DNA of 64,000 nt from Pelomonas aquatica (GCF_026712205.1 NZ_JAPPUW010000016.1:37157-101156), one strand, 5' to 3'. Positions 18,346 to 31,432 are shown, counted from the stretch's first letter. Notes: a model not told the origin generated them from the sequence alone. Program-made: numbers and translations.

Positions 18346-20031
18346 TCAGTGGAAGAACTTGCCCACGCTGACCAGGGTCTTGTAGACGCCCCAGGCCAGC
18401 GGCAGGCCGACGGCGGCCCAGGCCAGCACCAGGGCGAGCGTGGACGTGGCCGCGGCCTGGCGACGGCCGCTGCCCACCTCGGCCGCGGCGGCGCGCTCGC
18501 GGGCCAGCCGCTGCTCCTGCGCCAGCTCCTCGTCGCTCATGAAGTGGCGGGCGGCCACCGGGCGGATCATCAGGTTGGCGAGCAGGCCGACGGCCAGCAT
18601 GCCGACGAGGATGACCATGGTCTGGTTGTAGACCTGCTCGCGCGGCAGGCCCAGGCCCAGCTGGTAGTCGCGCATGTAATTCACGACGACCGGGCCGAGG
18701 ATGCCGGCCGTGGCCCAGGCGGTCAGCAGGCGGCCGTGGATGGCGCCCACCATCTGCGTGCCGAACAGGTCGGCGAGGTAGGCCGGCACCGTCGAGAAGC
18801 CGCCGCCGTACATGCTCAGGATCACGCAGGCCGCGCCGACGAAGGCCAGCTTGGAGCCCGCCGCCGCGCTGCCCGGCATGCTGGCGTAGAGCAGGCCGCC
18901 CAGCACGAAAAAGACCACATAGGTCGCCTTGCGGCCGAGGGTGTCGGACAGGCTGGCCCAGAAGAAGCGGCCGCCGATGTTGAACAGGCTCAGCAGCGCC
19001 GCGAAGCCGGCCGCCACGCCGGCGATGGCGGCGAGCTGGGCCTTGTCCAGGTCGACGAACCTGGCGGGCACGCCGATCAGCGCGCCGCCGAAGATCTCCT
19101 GCAGCATGGGGCTGGCCATGCCGATGACGCCGATGCCGGCCGACACGTTCATGCACAGCGCGATCCAGACCAGCCAGAACTGCGGGATGCCCCAGACCTT
19201 GCTCACATGCACATGGCGCTGCGTGATCATCGCGTTGCCGGCCTGCGCGGCGGGCGCGCTCCAGCCGGCGGGCTTCCAGCCCGTGGGCGGCACGCGGTAG
19301 CCGAGCGCACCGCCCATCATGAACACGAAGTAGGCGAGGGCCATCACGACGAAGGCCTGCGTGACGCCGACGCCTTCGGGCGTCGCGAACTGCTTCATCA
19401 GCTCGGCCGCCAGCGGCGAGCCGATCATCGCGCCGCCGCCGAAGCCCATGATGGCCATGCCGGTGGCCATGCCGCGCTTGTCGGGGAACCACTTGATCAG
19501 CGTGCTGACCGGGCTGATGTAGCCCAGGCCGAGGCCGATGCCGCCGATGACGCCGCTGCCGAGGATCATCAGCCAGAACTGGTGCATCTGGATGCCCAGC
19601 GCCGAGACCAGCATGCCGCCGCACCAGCACAGCGCCGACACGACGCCGGCCTTGCGCGGGCCGGCACGCTCCAGCCAGCCGCCCCAGATGGCCGCGGCGC
19701 AGCCGAGGAAGACGAAGAACAGCGTGTACATCCAGCCCAGCGTGGCGACGTTCCAGTTGCAGTCGGTGCGCGTGAACTCGGCGATGCCGGCGGCCAGGCC
19801 GCCGAGGAAGCCGGCGCCCTTGGAGCAGGCCGCGGCGCCGGGCAGCACCTTGGACAGCGGCAGCCAGAACACCGAAAAGCCATAGGCCATGCCGATGCAC
19901 AGATGGATGGCCAGGGCCGCCGGCGGCACCAGCCAGCGGTTGAAGCCCACGCCGGCGATGGTGCGCTCCTTGTCGAGCCAACCGGCACTCCGGCCCGGGC
20001 CGGGCACGGCGTCAATTCCCACAGACGACAT
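18346..20031 (-). CDS. MFS transporter, oxalate/formate antiporter (OFA) family
   Basis: This 561-residue inner-membrane protein has 12 membrane segments and OFA-type features. These are IHLCIGMAYGFSVFWLPL in the first segment, ALGIQMHQFWLMILGSGVIGGIGLG, DKRGMATGMAIMGFGGGA in the cytoplasmic loop, and NIGGRFFWASLSDTLGRK. The C-terminal half has an extra membrane segment near the end. It probably imports or exchanges formate, oxalate or another small carboxylate, which fits the FdhF-like gene downstream. Ribosome site GAAGGGA precedes the ATG. A strong terminator follows. It is divergent from the sigma-54 activator gene, a possible regulator. Confidence 0.87.
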   Translation of the reverse strand: MSSVGIDAVPGPGRSAGWLDKERTIAGVGFNRWLVPPAALAIHLCIGMAYGFSVFWLPLSKVLPGAAACSKGAGFLGGLAAGIAEFTRTDCNWNVATLGWMYTLFFVFLGCAAAIWGGWLERAGPRKAGVVSALCWCGGMLVSALGIQMHQFWLMILGSGVIGGIGLGLGYISPVSTLIKWFPDKRGMATGMAIMGFGGGAMIGSPLAAELMKQFATPEGVGVTQAFVVMALAYFVFMMGGALGYRVPPTGWKPAGWSAPAAQAGNAMITQRHVHVSKVWGIPQFWLVWIALCMNVSAGIGVIGMASPMLQEIFGGALIGVPARFVDLDKAQLAAIAGVAAGFAALLSLFNIGGRFFWASLSDTLGRKATYVVFFVLGGLLYASMPGSAAAGSKLAFVGAACVILSMYGGGFSTVPAYLADLFGTQMVGAIHGRLLTAWATAGILGPVVVNYMRDYQLGLGLPREQVYNQTMVILVGMLAVGLLANLMIRPVAARHFMSDEELAQEQRLARERAAAAEVGSGRRQAAATSTLALVLAWAAVGLPLAWGVYKTLVSVGKFFH

Positions 20032-20229
20032 TGCAGTTTCCCTTCGACGTTGTTCGAGCCGCGGCTGCGGCCCGGGGCTTGCGCGTCTTCGCGCGCAAGG
20101 CGGCGCAGGATAGGGGCGCGTGCCGCGCGCCGCCGTGACAAACCGCCCAGGTAAACACTTAGGTGGGCGATACAGAGGTAACCGGGCGTTAAGGCCCGGA
20201 GGCGCGGAACCGCCCTATCCTCCGCCGCC
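20032..20229. promoter_or_regulatory. Divergent promoter region with repeated AGGT elements and an inverted repeat
   Basis: This 198-base gap separates the MFS gene (minus) from the sigma-54 activator gene (plus). It holds inverted arms CGCCCA (20144-20149) and TGGGCG (20164-20169). AGGT-starting elements lie at 20149, 20161 and 20176, and a short hairpin CCGGGC/GCCCGG begins at about 20182. I see no sigma-54 promoter with the proper GG-N10-GC spacing. These repeats are candidates for a shared operator. Confidence 0.4.
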
Positions 20230-21569
<1,340 letters not shown>

Positions 21570-21570
<1 letters not shown>

Positions 21571-22886
21571 TGGGCCTGCGCCTGTCCCTGCGCGCCCGGG
21601 CCCTGCTGGCCCTTGCGGTGGCGGCCGTCGTACCGCCGCTGGTCGTGCTCGGCGTGCGCCGCGCCGGGCTGGAGGCGGGCGCCGCCGGGGTCGCCGCCGT
21701 GCTGGTGATGCTGCCGCTGCTGGCCTGGCTGGCGGCGCTGTGGCTGGCGCCGCTGCTGCGGCTGACGCGGGCGCTGGAGGGCGCCGTGCTGAGCTATCGC
21801 GACGGCGACTTCAGCCTGAACCTGGCGCCCGAGGCCCCCGGCGAGCTGGCCGTGCTGACGCGGCTGCACGCCGAGCTGGGCCTGGCCCTGCGCGAGCAGC
21901 GCCAGCACCTGGCGCAGCGCGAGCTGCTGCTGGACACCGTCGTGCAGAACAGCCCCGTGGCCCTGGTGCTGACCGGGCCGGGCGGCCGCATCGCGATCGC
22001 CAACCTGGCCGCGCGCCAGCTGCTGGGCGACGGCCGCAGCCTGGCCGGTCTGGACTTCGGCGCCGTCATCGCCCGCCAGCCCGAGGCGCTGCGCGAGGCC
22101 CTGGCCGGCGAGGCCGACCGGCTCTTCGCCGTCACGCTGCAGGACGGCGGCGAGGAGACCTTCCACCACAGCACGCGCAGCTTCCGGCTGCAGGGCCAGC
22201 CGCACCGGCTGCGGCTGCTGCGGCGCATGACGCGCGAGCTGTCGCGCGCCGAGGTGGCGACCTGGAAGCGCGTCATCCGCGTGCTCAGCCACGAGCTGAA
22301 CAACTCGCTGGCGCCGATCTCGTCGCTGGCGCACAGCGGCGCCGAGCTGGCGCGCCGCGGCGACCGCCAGCGGCTGCCCGGCGTGCTGGCCAGCATTGGC
22401 GAACGCGCGGCCCATCTGCACGGCTTCCTGGCGGGCTATGCGAGCTTTGCCAAGCTGCCCGCGCCGCGCCGCGAGGCGGTGCACTGGCCGGCCTTCCTGG
22501 CGCGCCTGGCGACGCTGGCCGAGTTCCGCATCGACGGCGCGCCGCCCGCCGAGCCCGGCTGGTTCGACCCGGCGCAGATCGAGCAGGCGCTGCTGAACCT
22601 GATGAAGAACGCGCACGAGTCCGGCAGCGCCACCGACGCGGTCGCGCTGCGCCTGGGCCTGCAGGGCGGCGAGCTGTGCATCGAGGTGCTGGACCGCGGC
22701 CCCGGCATGAGCGAGGCCGTGCTGGCCCAGGCCCTGCTGCCCTTCTACTCGACCAAGCGCGCCGGCACCGGCCTGGGCCTGGCGCTGGCGCGCGAGATCG
22801 CCGAGGCCCACGACGGCCGCATCGCGCTGGCCAACCGCGACGACGGCGGCCTGCGCGTCGCGATCACGCTGCCGCAGCCCCCGTGA
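21570..22886 (+). CDS. NtrY-like sensor histidine kinase
   Basis: This 438-residue kinase has two closely spaced membrane segments (about 10-28 and 36-57) with almost no periplasmic loop, so it probably senses something inside the membrane or cytoplasm. A HAMP-like linker and one PAS-like domain (about 120-215) follow. The H-box is LSHELNNSLAPI with His241, and the ATPase domain has LLNLMKNAHESG, DRGPGMS and GTGLGLALA. The HELNNSL form of the H-box is typical of NtrY/AtoS kinases that partner NtrC-type regulators. It is translationally coupled to the regulator upstream. Confidence 0.9.
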
Positions 22887-22962
22887 GCGATTGCGCGCGG
22901 GCGCCGGCTTTGTCAAGGCGGGGGATGGCGGCGACCTGGGGTCACCCCTAATATGCCGCGCC

Positions 22963-24000
22963 ATGCGCATGCCCAACCTCTCCCTGCCACCGCCCGCCGC
23001 CGCCGCGCCTCTGGACGAAGGCCAGGCCCTGGGCGTGTGGCGGCTGATGAAGCCGCTGCCCGACGGCGAGCAGGCCCATGCCGGCCAGTGGTACAGCGCC
23101 CACCACGCGCTGGCCACCGAGCAGCAGGCCGCCGTGCTGGTGCTGGACCGCAGCGACCAGGGCGCCGGCGTCATGCTGCGCTATGCCGACCAGGCCGGCG
23201 ACCTCGCCGGGCTGCAGCACCCCAACATCGCGGTGCCCAGCGACAGCGGCGTGACGCCCGACGCCCATCCCTATCTGATCGTCGAGGGCCGGCATGGCGC
23301 GCCGCTGCTGCCGCAGCTGTCGGCCCTGGGCCTGCAGCAGCGCATCGAGCTGCTGGTGCAACTGTGCGAGGCGCTGCGCTCGGCCCACCAGCAGGGCTGG
23401 CTGCTGGCCGAGCTGGACCCGGCCATGATCTGGCTCGGCCCCGAGGGCGGCGTGCGCCTGATGGGCCTGGGGCTAGCCCGCATCCCGGACCCGACCGACC
23501 CTTTCGACCGCGGCCTCAGCATCGGCGCGTCGCCGGCCTTCGTCGCGCCCGAGCGCCGCAACGGCGCGCCGCCCACGCTGGCCAGCGAGGTCTACGGCCT
23601 GGGCGCCCTGGCCCGCGGGCTGATCTGCGGCTGGGAGGACACGCCGCGGGGCCTGGCGCCCAGGCGCGGCAGCGCCGGCGACCCATGGCCGCTGATGAGC
23701 GGGGCGCAGCAGATCCGGCTCGACGCACTGCTGCGCGCCGCGATGGCCGAGTCGCCCGAGCTGCGCACGCGCGGCGCCGAGGGCATGGCCGACGAGCTGC
23801 GCGACTGGCTGGGCCAGGGCCCGCAGCGCAGCGCCGCCGAAATGGCCGAACCGCCCGCCGAGGCCGGCCCCAGGCGGGCCTGGTGGAAGCGCTGGCTGTG
23901 GCTGGGTGCCGCCGCCGGGCTGGCCCTGCTGGTCCTGAGCGCCCGCGTCACGGAGCCGCAGGCGACGACCGCCGCACCGGCCGGCCAGCGCCAGGGCTGA
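22963..24000 (+). CDS. Membrane-anchored protein kinase-fold pseudokinase
   Basis: This 345-residue protein has a Ser/Thr kinase-like fold. Visible landmarks are HPNI (residues 86-89), a DLKPxN-like position and then SPAFVAPE (190-197), which matches the SPxYxAPE motif. SEVYGLGAL (208-216) matches SDVYSLGVL. The catalytic residues are lost: the DLKPxNI element reads ELDPAMI (150-156), and the DFGLAR element reads MGLGLAR (167-173). No VAIK lysine is seen. It should therefore lack normal kinase chemistry and may act as a scaffold or nucleotide sensor. A single membrane helix lies near residues 308-328. The ATG at 22963 is chosen because it begins the sequence just before the fold. Confidence 0.75.
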   Translation: MRMPNLSLPPPAAAAPLDEGQALGVWRLMKPLPDGEQAHAGQWYSAHHALATEQQAAVLVLDRSDQGAGVMLRYADQAGDLAGLQHPNIAVPSDSGVTPDAHPYLIVEGRHGAPLLPQLSALGLQQRIELLVQLCEALRSAHQQGWLLAELDPAMIWLGPEGGVRLMGLGLARIPDPTDPFDRGLSIGASPAFVAPERRNGAPPTLASEVYGLGALARGLICGWEDTPRGLAPRRGSAGDPWPLMSGAQQIRLDALLRAAMAESPELRTRGAEGMADELRDWLGQGPQRSAAEMAEPPAEAGPRRAWWKRWLWLGAAAGLALLVLSARVTEPQATTAAPAGQRQG

Positions 24001-24079
24001 CCTCCGATCGGGGGATGGCCTGGGGATGCGCCGCGCGCGGCGCTCGGCAACAATGCGACCCCCGACTTTCGGAGTCCCC

Positions 24080-24157
24080 ATGGCCCGTCCGTTGCCCGCG
24101 CCCCTGACCGCCGCCCAGCCGGCCCCCACGCGGGCCTGCCCGCGGCAGCCGCGCTGA
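24080..24157 (+). CDS. Possible 25-residue leader peptide before the ligase-like gene
   Basis: An ATG at 24080 with CGGAG five bases upstream opens a frame of 25 codons rich in proline and alanine. Its TGA shares its last base with the ATG of the next gene (TGATG). The layout would allow translational coupling. The composition is ordinary for this genome and nothing shows that the peptide is made. It could simply be the translated end of the untranslated leader. Confidence 0.3.
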   Translation: MARPLPAPLTAAQPAPTRACPRQPR

Positions 24158-26772
24158 TGGCTGCCGTCGGCACCCAGCCCGCCCCCACCGGCCTGCTCGG
24201 CCTGGGCGAGTTCAAGCTCAGGCTGCCGGCCACGCGCCTGCAGTGGCTGGCCCTGCTGGCCGCGCTGGGGCTGGGCGCGGTCGGCGCCGAGCTGGCCTGG
24301 CACCACCCGCTGTCGGGCCCGCTGGCGCTGGCGGCATGGGGCGCCGTCGCGCTGGCGGCGGCCGTGTTCTGGGTCAAGACACCCCTCCTCGTGCTCGCGC
24401 CGCTGCCGCTGATCGGCCTGGCGCCATGGACGGGCTGGATCACTTTTGAAGAGCTGGACCTGCTCGTCACGGCCTGCGGCTGCGGCGGCTACCTCGCCTA
24501 TGCGCTGCAGCTGAACGCGCGCGACCGCGCGCCGGCCTGGCGGCATGCGCTGGTCTATTCGCCGGTCGTGCTGCTGCTGATCGCCGCGCTGGCGCTGTCG
24601 GCGGCCTGGAGCATGAAGCGCGGTTTCGCCGATGCCGGCGGCTTCGAGTTCGGCTGGTTCCAGGGCTATCACGAGGCGATGAACTCGGTGCGCAACGCCA
24701 AGGCCATCTTCCTCGTGCTGGCCCTGCTGCCGCTGTGGACGGCCGCCGCCGCGGCGCGCCCGCGCGGCTTCGCGCGCGGCCTGCTGCTGGGCCTGGTGCT
24801 GGCCCTGCTCGGCGGCAGCGCGGCCGCGCTGTGGGAGCGCCTGGCCTACACCGGCCTGCTCGACTTCTCCACCGACTACCGCACGACGGCGCTGTTCTGG
24901 GAGATGCATGTCGGCGGCGCGGCGCTGGACGGCTTCCTCGTGATGACGCTGCCCTTCGCGCTGCTGGCCCTGCTGCGCACGCGCTCGCCGCTGAACTTCG
25001 GCGCCGGCCTCGTCATCCTGCTGCTGGCCGCCTATGCGGTGCTGACGACGTTCTCGCGCGGCGTCTACCTCGCGCTGCCGCTGGCCCTGGTGCCGATGGT
25101 GCTGCTGGCCGACGCCCAGCGCCGCCGCGCCGTGGCCGCGCCGGCCGACAGCAGCCACATCGACGGCTCGACCGGCGCCATCGACGCCCCGCTGCCGCGC
25201 GCGGCCAAGCTGGGCGCGCTGGCCATGGCCGGCGCCTTCGCGCTGGCGGCGGCCCTGGTGTTCGGCGGCGGCGGCTATCGCGGCCTGGCGGCGCTGTTCG
25301 GCGTGATGGTCGTGCTGCTGACCATGCCGGCCAGCCTGTGGAAGCCCGGCTTCGGCCAGCGCCTGACCGCACTGCTCATGGGCGCGCTGCTGGCCCTGCT
25401 GCTGGCCGCGGCGAGCTGGGTGCTGTCCACGACCGTGCCCAAGGCGGCCTATGTGCTCAACGTCGTCGCCCTCGTCGCCTGCGGCCTGCTGCGCTGGCGC
25501 GACGAGCCCGGCCAGCTGCGCCCCGTCTACACGCTGCTGGTGACGACGGCCTGGTTCTGGCTGCTGTCGACGGTGGTCATCGTGGCCGACTACTGGGGCG
25601 GCACCGCGGGCCGCTGGACGGCGCTGGCCGCCGGCCTGGCGCTGGCCGGCCTGTGGGCCGCGATGCTGCTGGAGCCGCGGCTGTGGCCGCTGCAGGGCGC
25701 CGGCAGCCATGGCGCCGCCGGCTGGCGCAAGCGCGCGCTGCTGGTGGCGGGGCTGATGCTGGTCATGGCCGTCGTCGCGGCGCTGGGCGGCGGCGCCTAT
25801 CTGCGCGACCGCGTCGCCACCTGGAAGGAGGACGGCCAGACCCGCCTGACGCACTGGCGCGAGAGCCTGCGGCTGCTGCACGGCGGCCGGCAGTGGCTGC
25901 TGGGCAAGGGCGCTGGCCGCTTCGTCGCGAGCAATTTCTACGATGGCCCGGCCGCCGACCAGATCGGCGACTACCGGCTGCGCCACGACCCGACCGAGTT
26001 CTACCTGGCGCTCGCCGCGGGCAAGCATGTGCTGGGCGGTGGCGAGCAGCTCCACGTCAGCCAGCGCATCCCGGCGCCGGCGCCCGGGCCGGTCACCCTC
26101 CAGCTCGTCAGCCGCACCGCGGCCGAGGCCAATCTCGTGCTGCAGATCTGCGAGAAGAACCTGATCTATCCGGACCGGTGCAGCGGCATCGAGCAGACGC
26201 TCAAGCCCCCGCAGGCCGAAGTTGCGGCGGATGGCGCCAGGCCTGGCGCCGCTGGCGGCTGGCAGACCCGCGAGTTCAAGCTCGGCCCGGTGCCGGCGCT
26301 GGGCGGCGACTGGTGGGCGCCGCGCTTCGTGACCTTCTCGATGGCGCTGGACACGCGCGGCGCGCGCGTCGACATCGCCCGCATCGCCATGCAGGACGCC
26401 CAGGGCCGGCAACTGCTCGTCAACGGCGACTTCAACCGCGAGATGGCGCGCTGGTTCTTCTCCAGCGACCGCCATCACCTGCCCTGGCACACCAAGAACG
26501 CGGCCCTGCATGTGCTGTTCGAGCAGGGCCTGACGGGCCTGGCGCTGCTGACCGTGGCCTGGCTGCTGGCGCTGCTGCGCCTGAGCTTCGGCCGCGGGCG
26601 CGACCACCCGCTGGCGCCGGCCATCGTCGCCGCGCTGATCGGCTTCGGCGTGGTCGGCGCCTTCGACAGCCTGCTGGACGCGCCGCGCATCGGCTTCATC
26701 TTCTTCACGCTGCTGCTGCTGGGCCTTGGCTTGCGCGCGCTGCCGGGGGAAGGCGTCGCCCGAGTGGCATGA
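24157..26772 (+). CDS. O-antigen ligase/polymerase-like membrane protein with inserted soluble domain
   Basis: This 871-residue inner-membrane protein has about 12 or more hydrophobic segments and belongs to the Wzy/WaaL superfamily. The hallmark near the C-terminus is HTKNAALHVLFEQGLTGL (about residues 778-795), like the HNxxLxxLxxxGxxGL motif of the ligase domain. Between the catalytic periplasmic loop and this motif lies a soluble insert (about 625-760). It has alternating strand-like sequence and a possible disulfide pair (CEKNLIYPDRC), and resembles a sugar-binding jelly roll. It probably joins or polymerises surface glycans. No glycosyltransferases are adjacent. Confidence 0.7.
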   Translation: MAAVGTQPAPTGLLGLGEFKLRLPATRLQWLALLAALGLGAVGAELAWHHPLSGPLALAAWGAVALAAAVFWVKTPLLVLAPLPLIGLAPWTGWITFEELDLLVTACGCGGYLAYALQLNARDRAPAWRHALVYSPVVLLLIAALALSAAWSMKRGFADAGGFEFGWFQGYHEAMNSVRNAKAIFLVLALLPLWTAAAAARPRGFARGLLLGLVLALLGGSAAALWERLAYTGLLDFSTDYRTTALFWEMHVGGAALDGFLVMTLPFALLALLRTRSPLNFGAGLVILLLAAYAVLTTFSRGVYLALPLALVPMVLLADAQRRRAVAAPADSSHIDGSTGAIDAPLPRAAKLGALAMAGAFALAAALVFGGGGYRGLAALFGVMVVLLTMPASLWKPGFGQRLTALLMGALLALLLAAASWVLSTTVPKAAYVLNVVALVACGLLRWRDEPGQLRPVYTLLVTTAWFWLLSTVVIVADYWGGTAGRWTALAAGLALAGLWAAMLLEPRLWPLQGAGSHGAAGWRKRALLVAGLMLVMAVVAALGGGAYLRDRVATWKEDGQTRLTHWRESLRLLHGGRQWLLGKGAGRFVASNFYDGPAADQIGDYRLRHDPTEFYLALAAGKHVLGGGEQLHVSQRIPAPAPGPVTLQLVSRTAAEANLVLQICEKNLIYPDRCSGIEQTLKPPQAEVAADGARPGAAGGWQTREFKLGPVPALGGDWWAPRFVTFSMALDTRGARVDIARIAMQDAQGRQLLVNGDFNREMARWFFSSDRHHLPWHTKNAALHVLFEQGLTGLALLTVAWLLALLRLSFGRGRDHPLAPAIVAALIGFGVVGAFDSLLDAPRIGFIFFTLLLLGLGLRALPGEGVARVA

Positions 26773-26782
26773 TGCGCGCCCC

Positions 26783-28846
26783 ATGTCGTCCGCATCGCCG
26801 TCCGCCGGCCTGAACCCGGCCCAGCTCGCCGCCGTCCACCACCTGAGCGGCCCCTGCCTCGTCATCGCCGGCGCGGGCTCGGGCAAGACGCGCGTCATCA
26901 CGACCAAGATCGCGCAGCTGCTGGTGTCCGGCTACCGGCCGAGCCAGATCGCAGCGATCACGTTCACGAACAAGGCCGCGCAGGAGATGCGCGAGCGGGC
27001 CAAGGCGCTGGTGGGCAACAAGGCGGCCAAGGATCTGGCGATCTCGACCTTCCATTCCTTGGGCGTGCGCCTGCTGCGCGAGGAGGGCGCGCGCCTCGGG
27101 CTGAAGGAGCAGTTCTCCATCCTCGACAGCGACGACGTGCTGAACGTGCTGAAGGACGCCGGCGGCACGACCGACATCAACCAGGCGCGGCGCTGGCAGT
27201 GGACCATCTCGCTGTGGAAGAACCAGGGCCTGGGGCCGGCCCAGGCCGCCCACGCCGCCAAGGACGAGGACGAGCGCGCGGCCGCCGCCGTCATGCTGCG
27301 CTACCAGGAGCGCCTCGCGGCCTACCAGGCGGTGGACTTCGACGACCTGATCACGCTGCCGCTGAAGCTGCTGAGCACCCACGCCGAAGCGCGCGAAAAG
27401 TGGCAGACCAAGCTGCGCTATGTGCTGGTGGACGAATACCAGGACACCAACGCCGTCCAGTACGAGCTGCTGAAGGCACTGGTGGGCGAGCGCGGCATGT
27501 TCACCGCCGTGGGCGACGACGACCAGAGCATCTACGGCTGGCGCGGCGCGACCATCGAGAACCTGAAGCGGCTGCCGCAGGACTTCCCGGCGCTCAAGGT
27601 CATCCCGCTGGAGCAGAACTACCGCTCCACCGGCGCCATCCTGCGCGCGGCCAACCACGTCATCGCCGGCAACCCCAAGCTGTTCGAGAAGAAGCTCTGG
27701 AGCGAGTACGGCGACGGCGAGCCCATCGCGATCCTGGAGGCCGACGGCGAGGAGCACGAGGCCGAGCGTGCGGTCGCGCGCATCCAGCAGCTGCGCGCCG
27801 ACGGCAAGGGCCCGCAGTTCAAGGACTTCGCCATCCTCTACCGCGCCAACCACCAGGCCCGCGTCTTCGAGCAGGCGCTGCGCCGCGCGCAGATTCCCTA
27901 CAGGGTGTCCGGCGGCCAGAGCTTCTTCGACAAGGCCGAGATCAAGGACCTGTGCGCCTGGCTGCGCCTGCTGGTGAACCAGGACGACGACCCCGCCTTC
28001 CTGCGCGCCGTGACGACACCCAAGCGCGGCATCGGCCACACGACGCTGGGCGCCCTCGGCAGCTTCTCGGCACAGTGGAAGTGCAGCATGTTCGAGGCAT
28101 TGTTCTCCGAGAGCCTGGCCACGGCCGTCACGGCGCGTGCGCTGGCCCAGCTGCACGAGTTCGGCCGCTATGTGAACGAGCTGCAATACAAGGCGAAGCA
28201 CACCGAGGGCCACACCGCCGCGCATGCGCTGCTGATGGAATGGCTGAAGGACATCACCTACGAAGCCCACCTGATCGACAGCGAGGAGAACGAGAAGGTC
28301 GCCCAGGCCCGCTGGGGCAATGTGCTGGACTTCGTCGACTGGATCGCCAAGCGCTGCGGCGGCCAGCACAGCGAGGAAGGCGGCGTCAGCTTCACCGAGC
28401 CCAAGCAGAGCGTGCTCGACGTGGCCCAGACCATCTCCGTCATCCTGTCCCTGGCCGAGCGCGGCGAGGAGCAGGACCAGGTCACGCTGACCACGCTGCA
28501 CGCCTCCAAGGGCCTGGAGTGGCCCCATGTCGTGCTGGCCGGCGTCAACGAGGGCCTGCTGCCCTTCAAGCGCGAAGAGGTCGAGCTGACGGCCGAGGCC
28601 CTGCAGGAGGAGCGCCGGCTGATGTATGTGGGCATCACCCGCGCGCGCACGACGCTGGCCGTCTCGACGCTGCGCCGGCGCAAGAAAGGCCGCGACACGG
28701 TCGTGGGCATTCCGAGCCGCTTCCTGGCCGAGATGAAGCTCAACGAGGGCAGCGGCCGCGAGGACCCCAGGGAAAAGCTCAAGCGCATGCGCGCCGAGCT
28801 GGCCGCCAAGGCCGCCGCACGCGAACAGCTACCAAATCAAGGCTGA
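26783..28846 (+). CDS. rep: ATP-dependent DNA helicase Rep (UvrD/Rep family)
   Basis: This 687-residue superfamily 1A helicase moves 3' to 5' on DNA and helps forks through obstacles. Motif I is AGAGSGKTRVI (about residues 30-40), motif Ia ITFTNKAAQEM, motif II VDEYQDTN, motif III GDDDQSIYGWRGA, motif IV QNYRS, motif V TLHASKGLEW and motif VI RRLMYVGITRA. The short length and lack of a long C-terminal extension favour Rep over UvrD. The ATG at 26783 begins immediately before LNPAQLAAV, the family start. It is 10 bases after the ligase-like gene. Confidence 0.93.
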   Translation: MSSASPSAGLNPAQLAAVHHLSGPCLVIAGAGSGKTRVITTKIAQLLVSGYRPSQIAAITFTNKAAQEMRERAKALVGNKAAKDLAISTFHSLGVRLLREEGARLGLKEQFSILDSDDVLNVLKDAGGTTDINQARRWQWTISLWKNQGLGPAQAAHAAKDEDERAAAAVMLRYQERLAAYQAVDFDDLITLPLKLLSTHAEAREKWQTKLRYVLVDEYQDTNAVQYELLKALVGERGMFTAVGDDDQSIYGWRGATIENLKRLPQDFPALKVIPLEQNYRSTGAILRAANHVIAGNPKLFEKKLWSEYGDGEPIAILEADGEEHEAERAVARIQQLRADGKGPQFKDFAILYRANHQARVFEQALRRAQIPYRVSGGQSFFDKAEIKDLCAWLRLLVNQDDDPAFLRAVTTPKRGIGHTTLGALGSFSAQWKCSMFEALFSESLATAVTARALAQLHEFGRYVNELQYKAKHTEGHTAAHALLMEWLKDITYEAHLIDSEENEKVAQARWGNVLDFVDWIAKRCGGQHSEEGGVSFTEPKQSVLDVAQTISVILSLAERGEEQDQVTLTTLHASKGLEWPHVVLAGVNEGLLPFKREEVELTAEALQEERRLMYVGITRARTTLAVSTLRRRKKGRDTVVGIPSRFLAEMKLNEGSGREDPREKLKRMRAELAAKAAAREQLPNQG

Positions 28847-28956
28847 ATCGCCCATTCGCGGGGGTCCCCCCCAAGCGCGTGAAGTCTTCACATCCCGGCC
28901 GCGCTAGGCTGCGAACAATGCGATCCAGCCCCTTCGTTTCACGGTGAGCCCGCATC

Positions 28957-29334
28957 ATGAAAGCACTGGTCCTTGCTGCTGCCCTCGCTGCCCTGAGCTC
29001 CACCGCGCCGGCCGGCGCCGGGCATGAGGCTCATCCGCAAGCCGTGACCGACACCGCGACCGCCACCCTGATCGCCGACGCCGGCCGCCTCGGCTCGGCC
29101 AGCCTGACGGCGCTGAACGGCAGCAGCCACTGGACGCCCGCCCCGCACGACAGCGCGGCCGACGGCGATTTCGGCGGCATCGCCGCCCAGCTCGACGCCG
29201 GCATCCTGCTCATCGCCCTCGGCGCGCTGGTGCTGGGCCTGGCCCGCCCGCTGGGCCGCCTGCTGCGCCGCCAGGAACAGCAGCGCCGTGCCACCGCACT
29301 GGCCAGCACGCTGGGCCACGCGCCGCACGGCTGA
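28957..29334 (+). CDS. Small exported or membrane protein of unknown function
   Basis: I do not recognise this 125-residue protein. It starts with a likely Sec signal peptide (MKALVLAAALAALSS, cut near AGA) and has one membrane helix around residues 80-97 (ILLIALGALVLGLA). The helix is followed by an arginine-rich cytoplasmic tail (RPLGRLLRRQEQQRR). The layout suggests a small inner-membrane protein with a periplasmic N-terminal part of about 55 residues. GGTGAG is a modest ribosome site upstream. It stands alone and converges on priA with 10 bases between the stops. Confidence 0.65.
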   Translation: MKALVLAAALAALSSTAPAGAGHEAHPQAVTDTATATLIADAGRLGSASLTALNGSSHWTPAPHDSAADGDFGGIAAQLDAGILLIALGALVLGLARPLGRLLRRQEQQRRATALASTLGHAPHG

Positions 29335-29344
29335 GCGGCTTCAC

Positions 29345-31432
<2,088 letters not shown>

